From JBJELF01 sp051879015 (lineage in GTDB: Bacteria > Bacillota > Clostridia > Lachnospirales > Lachnospiraceae), in contig JBJELF010000016.1 of the NCBI GenBank assembly GCA_051879015.1, positions 1-31,395 on the forward strand: a stretch of DNA of 31,395 nt. Reading direction: 5' to 3'. Below are positions 22,810 to 30,204 of the stretch, piece after piece (positions within the stretch are counted from its first letter, which is position 1; the number at the start of each line of letters is the position of its first letter). The position numbers were made by a program, and so were the translations under genes. The notes under the pieces are model-generated. The model saw only the letters and a program-made list of their open reading frames with translations. It searched no databases and was not told the origin of the DNA.

Positions 22810-24155
22810 AATTCTTCCTTTCGTCGGAGCTTTGCAATAAAAAATCCTTCTTCCACTCCATCCCCCGGCAGCAACTGCAGCATTCCATTTTGAATCGAAT
22901 CCTTTTTCAAACTATCCGGCACTTCTTCTGAAAAATCTACAGGTTCAAAAGGAAAATTCTTTAAAAACCATCTAACATTCTCTTCATTTTCTAAGTCATG
23001 GATTGTACAGGTGCTGTACACCAGGGTACCACCCACTTTTACATAGGAGGCTGCTGCTGCCAACATATCTTGCTGCATTTTTGCCAAAGCTTTCGTTTTT
23101 TCCAGCGTCATCTTATATTTAATATCTGCCTTGTTTCCAATGATTCCCAATCCCGAACAAGGTAAATCTGCCACTACCACATTCGCCTTCTGTCTCATCT
23201 GCTCATCTTCCCTAGCTGCATCTTTGAGAGAAATCTGAATGCAGGAAAAGCCGCAGCGATGTTTGTTCTCCTCAATAAGAGCCAACTTATCAAAAGAAAT
23301 ATCTCGACTGTCAACTACACCCACATCCGCCATCAGATCCGCCAAATGCAGGCTTTTTCCACCTGGCGCAGCACATAAATCAATACAGTAATCCCCTGGC
23401 TTCGGTGCTGCTACACGTCCGATCAATGCAGAACCCAAACTCTGTGGCTGAATCCATCCCTCCAAAAAAGCGGTTAAATCTTCCATGCGTTCCATGCCAG
23501 ATAAATGAAGGATTTGAGGCCAGTCGACCTCCTCACGCACTGTAATTCCTTGAGCCATCAAAGAGTGCTTAATTTTCTCCAGATTCTGTCTGCTTTCATT
23601 GCAGCGCACTGTTACCTCATGAACACCCTGATAGCGCTGATACATAGCAGCTAACATTTCATCCATTTCGCTCAGAGAATACTGTTTACTCCATTCCTGC
23701 ACCAGCCATGAAGGAACGGAATAATTGAGCTCCAAACTATCATAAGTTTGAAACTTGGCAATATTTCTGCCGATATTGCGGCAAACACCATTAACAAAGG
23801 GCTTAAGATTGGAAAATCCTCTCTTCTGCGCCAGCTTTACCGCCTCGTTACAGGCGGCGGAAGCTGGAATCGCATTCATATATTTAAGCTGATAAGTAGT
23901 CATACGCAATAGATTTCGTATCACTGGCTTCATTTTTTTGCTGGGTGTCCTGGAAAATTGATCAATAATATAATCCAGCTCGATAGCACGCTCAATGGTG
24001 CCCGATGCCAGACGACTGATGAAAGCTCGCTCCTGTCGGGACAAATATCCATATTTTTCAAGAGCCTGCCTCAAAACAATATGGGTAAATCCGTCCTTCT
24101 CCATGACTTCCACGATAATGTCCAGTGCCACTTCTCTCGTATTTACCTCAGTCAC
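22806..24155 (-). CDS. rsmB: 16S rRNA (cytosine-967-C5)-methyltransferase RsmB
   Basis: RsmB (Sun/Fmu) methylates C967 of 16S rRNA with SAM. The 449-residue protein has the N-terminal NusB-like RNA-binding domain (about 1-135) and a C-terminal catalytic domain. The latter has LCAAPGGKSLHLAD (SAM motif I), DLPCSGLG (motif IV cysteine) and STCTIHDLENE (catalytic cysteine). A TTG at 24170 would extend the frame, but GGAGG (24164-24168) lies eight bases before a GTG at 24155, so GTG is the better start. This gives an eight-base overlap (GTGACTGA) with the zinc peptidase gene. Confidence 0.93.
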   Translation of the reverse strand: MTEVNTREVALDIIVEVMEKDGFTHIVLRQALEKYGYLSRQERAFISRLASGTIERAIELDYIIDQFSRTPSKKMKPVIRNLLRMTTYQLKYMNAIPASAACNEAVKLAQKRGFSNLKPFVNGVCRNIGRNIAKFQTYDSLELNYSVPSWLVQEWSKQYSLSEMDEMLAAMYQRYQGVHEVTVRCNESRQNLEKIKHSLMAQGITVREEVDWPQILHLSGMERMEDLTAFLEGWIQPQSLGSALIGRVAAPKPGDYCIDLCAAPGGKSLHLADLMADVGVVDSRDISFDKLALIEENKHRCGFSCIQISLKDAAREDEQMRQKANVVVADLPCSGLGIIGNKADIKYKMTLEKTKALAKMQQDMLAAAASYVKVGGTLVYSTCTIHDLENEENVRWFLKNFPFEPVDFSEEVPDSLKKDSIQNGMLQLLPGDGVEEGFFIAKLRRKEEL

Positions 24156-24870
24156 GTCGGCGTCCTCCAAACAACATAATCAATCGCAGCAGTTGTAAAA
24201 TAGATGCTGCCGCTGCTGCCACATAGGTCAAAGCCGCTGCTCCCAACACTTTTCGAGTCATACTCAGTTCCTGACTGCCCAAAATGCCATCCTGTTCCAA
24301 CTCGCGCAGAGCTCTCTTAGAAGCATTAATCTCCACTGGCAAAGTCACCAGCTGGAATAAGACTGCTGCAGAAAACAATAAAATACCAATTTGAATCAAA
24401 ACTTCATTCCAACCTAAAATTACACCCACCAAAATCAATGGCCAACTAATGGCGCTTCCAAAATTCGCCACAGGCACCAAACTGCCACGAATGGTCAACG
24501 GTGCATACTGCTGACTGTGCTGAATGGCATGTCCGCACTCATGAGCAGCCACTCCCACAGCAGCCACCGATGTGGAACCATACACGGAATCAGACAAACG
24601 CAATACTTTACTGGATGGGTCATAATGATCCGTCAAATTTCCGCTGATATGCTGCACAGACACATCATAGATACCTGCTCCATGCAAAATACGCTCAGCT
24701 GCCATCGCACCAGTCATGCCGCTGGCACTGCGATATCCCGAATACTTTTTAAAGGTGGACTGTACTTTCCAAGAGGCCGCCATCGAGAGTACAGCCCCTA
24801 TTATCACTAACAGATAAGTCCAATCAAAATAATAACCATAATGGCTATAATATGCCACATGAAATAACAT
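24148..24870 (-). CDS. Membrane zinc metallopeptidase (YugP type, Zn_peptidase_2)
   Basis: A predicted membrane-bound neutral zinc protease of 240 residues. The active-site motif HECGH is at 110-114 (HExxH). A transmembrane segment precedes it (about 17-33), and further hydrophobic helices follow (about 140-180 and 208-233), as in YugP proteins. A distal Glu in LPVEINASKRA probably supplies the third zinc ligand. The chosen ATG at 24870 has AAGGA nine bases upstream and matches the MLF-type start known for the family; starts up to 24903 are possible. In Bacillus fmt and rsmB are adjacent. Here this gene is inserted between them. The substrate is unknown. Confidence 0.87.
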   Translation of the reverse strand: MLFHVAYYSHYGYYFDWTYLLVIIGAVLSMAASWKVQSTFKKYSGYRSASGMTGAMAAERILHGAGIYDVSVQHISGNLTDHYDPSSKVLRLSDSVYGSTSVAAVGVAAHECGHAIQHSQQYAPLTIRGSLVPVANFGSAISWPLILVGVILGWNEVLIQIGILLFSAAVLFQLVTLPVEINASKRALRELEQDGILGSQELSMTRKVLGAAALTYVAAAAASILQLLRLIMLFGGRRRD

Positions 24871-24882
24871 ATCCATCATCCT

Positions 24883-24921
24883 TTCTAAATTGATATGCCT
24901 CACAGGCGAGGCACCACCCTA
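24883..24921 (-). repeat. Short hairpin repeat, copy B (upstream of the zinc peptidase)
   Basis: On the minus strand it begins TAGGGTGGTGCC, contains the 6-bp hairpin TGCCTC-GCCTGT-GAGGCA, and ends TCAATTTAGAA. Both ends match the copy at 5854-5890. Like that copy it lies directly before a ribosome binding site. Confidence 0.6.
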
Positions 24922-24979
24922 TATAAAAGTTGATTACTCCTCGCTTTGCACTCCCGCAATCAATGTTCATTAAAAACCA

Positions 24980-25912
24980 TTACTCTCCCAATTTCATACC
25001 CGGTTCCAGAGAAAATCCTCTCAGGAAAGCACCTGCATCCATACGTTTTTTCCCCTCTAGCTGCACTTCCTTAACTGCCAGCATACCCTGGCCTGTCTGC
25101 ACGGTAAAACCGTCTTTCGAGACCTCTGCCACACAGCCTGCCTCCAATCCACTTTCTTCCCCCAGTACATCAGCACTCCATATTTTCAACGTCTTTCCTG
25201 CAGCCTGTGTGTAAGCACTGGGCCAAGAATTCAGTCCGCGAATCAGTCGCTCAATTGCTGACGCAGATTGATTCCAATCGATATTTCCCAACTCTTTTGT
25301 TAAACGCTTTGCATAACAGGAAAGCTCATCCTGCTGCTTTTCACCCTTTAGAGTACCTGCCTCAAGCTCCGCCAGAGTTTTCAGAGTCAATGGACCGCCC
25401 AAAGCCGCTAACTTATCATGCAGACTCTCTCCAGTCTCCTTAGGATCAATCGGTACAACCTCTTTTTTAAGCATATCACCCGTATCCAGCCCCACATCCA
25501 TCATCATGGTTGTAATACCCGTCTCTGTCTCGCCATCAATGATACACCACTGCATCGGAGCAGCCCCGCGATATTTCGGAAGTAAGGAGGCATGTACATT
25601 GATGCAGCCATACTTTGGAATATCTAAAATATCCTTAGGCAAAATCTGTCCAAAAGCTACTACCACCATGGCATCAGGGTTTAAGCGCTGCATCTCGGCT
25701 ATAAACTCAGGATTTCTTGCCTTCAGCGGCTGATAAATCGGAATATGGTACTCCAATGCCTTTTGTTTCACTGGAGGAAACTGTACTGCCTTGCCTCTGC
25801 CCTTCTGCTTGTCCGGCTGAGTTACAACGGCAATCACATCATGACCGCCTTCCACCAAGGATTCCAATACAGGAACAGCAAATTCTGGCGTTCCCATAAA
25901 AATAATTCGCAT
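24980..25912 (-). CDS. fmt: Methionyl-tRNA formyltransferase
   Basis: Fmt formylates initiator Met-tRNA using 10-formyltetrahydrofolate. The 310-residue protein opens with RIIFMGTPEFAVPVL (2-16). It has the folate-site signature HASLLPKYRGAAP and the catalytic Asp in GLDTGDM, then a C-terminal OB fold that binds tRNA. In HASLL an Ala replaces the more usual Pro, a common variant. AGGAG lies seven bases before the ATG at 25912; an in-frame ATG at 25927 overlaps that site and is rejected. It starts four bases after the def stop, the classic def-fmt pair. Confidence 0.97.
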   Translation of the reverse strand: MRIIFMGTPEFAVPVLESLVEGGHDVIAVVTQPDKQKGRGKAVQFPPVKQKALEYHIPIYQPLKARNPEFIAEMQRLNPDAMVVVAFGQILPKDILDIPKYGCINVHASLLPKYRGAAPMQWCIIDGETETGITTMMMDVGLDTGDMLKKEVVPIDPKETGESLHDKLAALGGPLTLKTLAELEAGTLKGEKQQDELSCYAKRLTKELGNIDWNQSASAIERLIRGLNSWPSAYTQAAGKTLKIWSADVLGEESGLEAGCVAEVSKDGFTVQTGQGMLAVKEVQLEGKKRMDAGAFLRGFSLEPGMKLGE

Positions 25913-25916
25913 TCTA

Positions 25917-26399
25917 TCACTCCTCATCCATTAATTCACTGTTATCGATGAGATTACCCTCCACCTTGTCGATGTACATAATACCATCCAGATGATCCAA
26001 CTCATGACAGATAGCTCTGGCCAAAAGCTCCGTGCCCTCCAAAATATACTCTTCACCATCCAAGTTAAGAGCTGCAGCTTTGACATAGTTTGGTCGAGTA
26101 ACAATCCCACTCTTGCCTGGCACACTGAGACATCCTTCATATCCAGTCTGCTCACCAGAACTTTCTAAAATACGTGGATTAATCATCACATAAGGATTTG
26201 CTCCATCCTCAACATCAATAACCACAATACGTTTTAAGATACCTACCTGTGGTCCTGCCAATCCAACACCATTGGTGGCATACATCGTTTCTAACATGTC
26301 CTCTGCCAAAGTACGAATACGAGGAGTAATCTCCTTAATTTCCTTGCACTTTTTTCTTAAACATTCTTCTCCTACTTCTCTTACTTTACGAGTTGCCAT
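25917..26399 (-). CDS. def: Peptide deformylase
   Basis: Def removes the formyl group from the N-terminal methionine of new proteins. The 160-residue metalloenzyme shows the three signature motifs: GVGLAGPQ (44-51, Gly in place of the usual second Ala), EGCLS (88-92, metal-binding Cys) and HELDH (132-136, two metal-binding His and the catalytic Glu). Its length fits the shorter deformylase type. AGGAGG lies about seven bases before the ATG. It is followed at once by fmt. Confidence 0.97.
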   Translation of the reverse strand: MATRKVREVGEECLRKKCKEIKEITPRIRTLAEDMLETMYATNGVGLAGPQVGILKRIVVIDVEDGANPYVMINPRILESSGEQTGYEGCLSVPGKSGIVTRPNYVKAAALNLDGEEYILEGTELLARAICHELDHLDGIMYIDKVEGNLIDNSELMDEE

Positions 26400-26496
26400 T
26401 TTTTACCTCCTCAATGATTTCATTTTTATAGGTCATTCTCCCACCATCAAGGCCGAGAACTCCTTGTTTTTCATAGTTACCTTTTACTGTAGTCAT
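26386..26496 (-). CDS. Possible 36-aa small ORF upstream of def
   Basis: An open frame of 36 codons starts at ATG 26496, or at GTG 26505 three codons earlier, and ends in TAA inside the first codons of def. The predicted peptide (MTTVKGNYEKQG...EEVKNGNS) has no recognised motif. A GGAAGGG sits too close to the ATG for a normal ribosome binding site. It could be a coupling leader for def or a chance frame in the 156-base priA-def gap, which otherwise shows only the weak promoter at 26555. Confidence 0.25.
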   Translation of the reverse strand: MTTVKGNYEKQGVLGLDGGRMTYKNEIIEEVKNGNS

Positions 26497-26554
26497 CCCT
26501 TCCACCCGATTGATTACGATATCTACGAATGACAGTACACCTCATGACATCATA

Positions 26555-26584
26555 ATTATACATTAAAATCAAACTGTATGTACA
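26555..26584 (-). promoter_or_regulatory. Candidate promoter for def-fmt
   Basis: On the minus strand TATAAT (26555-26560) follows TGTACA (26579-26584, four of six matches) after 18 bases, at the very end of priA. It would supply def and fmt independently of the mur-priA transcript. The -35 is poor. Confidence 0.35.
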
Positions 26585-28775
26585 GATTTTTTCTATTTTC
26601 TTTATCGAAAATTTTTTCCAGATATAAGCGAACCTGTACTAAAAGTTCCATTCGACTCGATTTGACATACAAAATCTTTCGATAAATATCTTTTATCTTG
26701 GCCACGGATGCATCAGCTGGTCCAATTACCGTGTAGTCCACCTTTTCTTCCCATTTCCGCAATAGACTGGCAGCCTTTTGAATCTCCTCCTCTGCCTCCT
26801 GATAATTAGCAGAGCTGACCATCAACTCCATCATGCAACCTGCAGGAGGATACTGCAGCATCCTTCGATACTGCATTTCCTGATGAAAAAATTCCTCATA
26901 ATTCTGCCTTGCCGCACACTGAATGCTGTAATGTTCTGGCATATAGGTTTGTATTACTACATCCCCAGCCTTGTCTCCACGACCGGCTCTTCCCGCTGCC
27001 TGAGTCAGCAGCTGGAAGGTGCGCTCACCACAGCGATAATCGGCAGAATGGAGAGACAAGTCCGCCGCCAAAATGCCCATCAATGTGACATTTGGAAAAT
27101 CATGTCCCTTGACAATCATCTGAGTTCCAATCAAGATATCAGCCTTATTCTCACGAAACTCATTTAAAATTTTTTCATGACCATCCTTGCCCATTGTCGT
27201 ATCCATGTCCATGCGCAGAATCCTTGCAGTCGGAAATTGCTGCCTTGCCATAGCCTCCACCTTTTGAGTACCTAATCCAAAAGCTGCAATGTAGGGTGAA
27301 TCACAGTAAGGACATTTTTTAGGTACCCAACTATGATATCCACAATAATGACAAACCATACTTCCATTGTTGTGCAGAGTCATAGATACATCACAGTGCG
27401 GACATTTAATGGCCTCACCACAGCTTCGGCAGGAGATAAATCCAGCAAAACCACGTCGATTTAAAAATAACATAACCTGTTCTTTTTTTGCAAGTCTATC
27501 CTCTATTTTTTGATGTAATTCCCGACTAAAGATAGAACGATTCCCCTGCTTCATTTCCTCACGCAAGTCCACTATGCAGACAGAAGGCAAACCACTGCCC
27601 TCAATAGCACGATAGTTCAACTTAACCAGACCGTACTCCTTGCTGACGGTGCGATAATAACTCTCGAGTGAGGGAGTCGCCGAACCAAGCACGACCATGG
27701 CATCAGAGAGACGAGCCCGCTCCACCGCCGTCTCTCTGGCATGATAGCGTGGCATCAAATCACTGCGATAGGTCTGCTCATGCTCCTCGTCGATGATAAT
27801 AAGACCTAAATTTGGAAAAGGTGTGAACAGCGCCGAGCGTGGACCAATCATAATATCAATCTCACCCCGTCTGGCTCTCATGAACTGATCATATTTTTCT
27901 CCTGATGATAAACGAGAATTAACCATGGAAATTCGATTTCCAAATCTTCCATAAAATCGCATAATCGTCTGTTTTGTCAGAGAAATCTCAGGAATCAACA
28001 CAATAACCTGTCTTTGCATTCTACAGACTCGCTCAATCAGCTCCATATACACTTCTGTCTTGCCGCTCCCTGTAACACCATGAATTAGCCAAGGTTTTCT
28101 TTCTCCGCGCAGATAATCCTCCCAAATCTGTTCCACCGCTTTTTGCTGAGATTCATTGAGTTCCACCTTTCTGCCTGAATTTTGTTCCCTTACAGTACCA
28201 CGATACTCGACTGCACTCATTACCCTGATAATTCCTGCTTTTTCTAAACTTTGTACCGTACTGGTCATCACACCTAGTTTCTGACGCGCCTCGGTCGAAG
28301 AAACTTCTCCCTGCTGCAGCAAAACCTGCAGCAGTCTTGCTTTCGCCGCATAATGTCGCTTTTCTGCCAGCTCCAACTGCTCTCTCGCCCTTTCCTCGCT
28401 GACAGCCAGACAATACTTTTTTGTCTCAACCTGGCGAACTTCTTCTTTGACAGGCATCACCGTCTTGAGCGCCTGAATCATGCTGCCACCGTACTGATTG
28501 CGAATCCATGCTGCCAACTGAATCATCTGCGCTTCCACAGGCAATGCACCCGACACAAGCGAGATAATTGTCTTAATTTTCTCCACTGCCCAATCTGGCT
28601 CATCCCCCATATCAATCACATATCCCGTCAATACACGATTGCCATTGCCAAAAGGAACCTTCACACAACTTCCAATTTGAATCTGCTGCTGTAATTCCTG
28701 CGGTATTTTGTATTGAAATGGGCGGTCAAGCTGACTGGTGGTGACATCAATAATAATATGTGCATACAAACTCAT
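26556..28775 (-). CDS. priA: Primosomal protein N' (replication restart helicase PriA)
   Basis: PriA recognises stalled or broken replication forks and reloads the replication machinery through its 3'-5' helicase and protein contacts. The 739-residue protein has an N-terminal DNA-binding domain (about 1-105), then a superfamily 2 helicase with the Walker A GVTGSGKT (233-240) and DEEH (329-332). LGSATPSLES and eight cysteines in four CxxC pairs (about residues 440-480) that bind two zinc ions follow. Helicase motif VI appears as QAAGRAGRG. The length is typical. It starts 11 bases after murF and precedes def, as in Bacillus. Confidence 0.97.
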   Translation of the reverse strand: MSLYAHIIIDVTTSQLDRPFQYKIPQELQQQIQIGSCVKVPFGNGNRVLTGYVIDMGDEPDWAVEKIKTIISLVSGALPVEAQMIQLAAWIRNQYGGSMIQALKTVMPVKEEVRQVETKKYCLAVSEERAREQLELAEKRHYAAKARLLQVLLQQGEVSSTEARQKLGVMTSTVQSLEKAGIIRVMSAVEYRGTVREQNSGRKVELNESQQKAVEQIWEDYLRGERKPWLIHGVTGSGKTEVYMELIERVCRMQRQVIVLIPEISLTKQTIMRFYGRFGNRISMVNSRLSSGEKYDQFMRARRGEIDIMIGPRSALFTPFPNLGLIIIDEEHEQTYRSDLMPRYHARETAVERARLSDAMVVLGSATPSLESYYRTVSKEYGLVKLNYRAIEGSGLPSVCIVDLREEMKQGNRSIFSRELHQKIEDRLAKKEQVMLFLNRRGFAGFISCRSCGEAIKCPHCDVSMTLHNNGSMVCHYCGYHSWVPKKCPYCDSPYIAAFGLGTQKVEAMARQQFPTARILRMDMDTTMGKDGHEKILNEFRENKADILIGTQMIVKGHDFPNVTLMGILAADLSLHSADYRCGERTFQLLTQAAGRAGRGDKAGDVVIQTYMPEHYSIQCAARQNYEEFFHQEMQYRRMLQYPPAGCMMELMVSSANYQEAEEEIQKAASLLRKWEEKVDYTVIGPADASVAKIKDIYRKILYVKSSRMELLVQVRLYLEKIFDKENRKNLYIQFDFNV

Positions 28776-28786
28776 AGGGTGCTACC

Positions 28787-30142
28787 TTACAAAATATCCT
28801 GTACAAGCTGCTTTAATCCCATGGAGTTGGACGCTTTTACATAAATGGCATCTCCCGCCTGTACCTGAGTCTGCAAGTACTGACTAGCCTCATCCTTAGC
28901 TGCAAAACAATGCACTTCAATAGCACTGCCTGCATCAATCAGCGCCGCACCAATCTGTGCTGCCAGCTCACCCACCAACACCGCTTGCGTAATTGGAAAG
29001 TCCTTCATATAAGTGCCTACCTCATAATGAAAACGAGTGGACTGATCACCCAACTCCTTCATATCACCCAACACTGCAATATATCGCTTTGCTTCTCTCG
29101 CCATCAGCACCTTCAAACCAGCTTTCATAGAATCCGGACTTGCATTATAAGTATCATCAATCACCGTGTATCCCTTGCTCTCCATAATCTGCAAACGGTT
29201 GTTAAAGCCTGTGAAACCTTCCAAAGCTTTTGCAGCCGCTTCCATGGATACCCCGTTTAAATCCGCTGCCGCAAGTGCTGCTGCAGCATTATTTACATTG
29301 TGGATTCCTGGTGCCGCAAGCTGCACAGGAATTTTCACATTTCCATGCTCCAATACAAAAGAATAATAACCATTGTGATTGGTCACCTCCACAGCACGAT
29401 ACTGACAATGAGCAGAAGTTCCATAAAAAATCACTTGATCCGTCCCACCGCTAGTCTCATTGCAGAGCATTGGATCATCTCCATTTAACAGCAGCACACC
29501 GCCATTCAGACCATAGCGCACACTGAGTTTTTCCTCTTTGATACCTTCCTGACAGCCAAAGAATTCCATGTGGGCGACACCAATGTTGGTAATGATAGCC
29601 ATATTGGGCTGTGCCAACGCCGTCATACAGGCAATCTCGCCCTTGGCATTCATTCCCATCTCCAATACTGCAATCTCATAATCATCTGTCATCTCTGACA
29701 ACATAACTGGCAGTCCAATAATCGAATTATAATTTTTAATCGTCTTATAAACCTTTTTTTCCGCTCCCAGTGCAGCGGCAACCATCTCTCTCGTCGTAGT
29801 CTTTCCCACACTGCCCGTCACGCCAACCACTGGCATAGACATACGGTCTCTCCATAGCTTGCCCGTCTGCTGCAATGCCTTTACCGTATTATCGACGCGA
29901 ATCCACGGGTGAGTATCCTCCATAGCATCATGCTCACTGGTGAAGGTCGCAACGCAGCCCGAAGCAAAAGCCCCCTCGATAAAGCGGTGGGCATCAGACT
30001 TTGCACCAATAATCGGCACAAAAATATCATTCCCCTGACTGCTTCTCGAATCAATGCTGACATGCTCAATCACCATATTTTTATCACCGCACAACAATGT
30101 ACCGTTGACAGCTTCCACAATTTCTTTTATCGTAACTTTCAC
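28787..30142 (-). CDS. murF: UDP-N-acetylmuramoyl-tripeptide--D-alanyl-D-alanine ligase
   Basis: MurF adds the D-Ala-D-Ala dipeptide made by Ddl to the UDP-muramoyl tripeptide, completing the cytoplasmic wall precursor. The 451-residue ligase has the ATP loop GVTGSVGKTTT (about 111-121), the MGMNAKGEI segment, ITNIGVAHMEFFG and NNAAAALAA. The C-terminal DDTYNASPDSM is diagnostic for MurF. Start choice: AGGAGG ends one base before an ATG at 30148 but lies seven bases before a GTG at 30142, so GTG is favoured; longer frames reach 30169. It follows the MurE-like gene by 62 bases. Confidence 0.95.
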   Translation of the reverse strand: MKVTIKEIVEAVNGTLLCGDKNMVIEHVSIDSRSSQGNDIFVPIIGAKSDAHRFIEGAFASGCVATFTSEHDAMEDTHPWIRVDNTVKALQQTGKLWRDRMSMPVVGVTGSVGKTTTREMVAAALGAEKKVYKTIKNYNSIIGLPVMLSEMTDDYEIAVLEMGMNAKGEIACMTALAQPNMAIITNIGVAHMEFFGCQEGIKEEKLSVRYGLNGGVLLLNGDDPMLCNETSGGTDQVIFYGTSAHCQYRAVEVTNHNGYYSFVLEHGNVKIPVQLAAPGIHNVNNAAAALAAADLNGVSMEAAAKALEGFTGFNNRLQIMESKGYTVIDDTYNASPDSMKAGLKVLMAREAKRYIAVLGDMKELGDQSTRFHYEVGTYMKDFPITQAVLVGELAAQIGAALIDAGSAIEVHCFAAKDEASQYLQTQVQAGDAIYVKASNSMGLKQLVQDIL

Positions 30143-30204
30143 AATCATCCCTCCTGATTCATTTTTCACAATATTTCACAATTAAAATCACATAAAATAT
30201 TGTT

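Noticed and set aside
24156..24170. TTG start for rsmB at 24170
   Set aside because: The GGAGG that should serve as ribosome binding site lies after this TTG and is well placed for the GTG at 24155.
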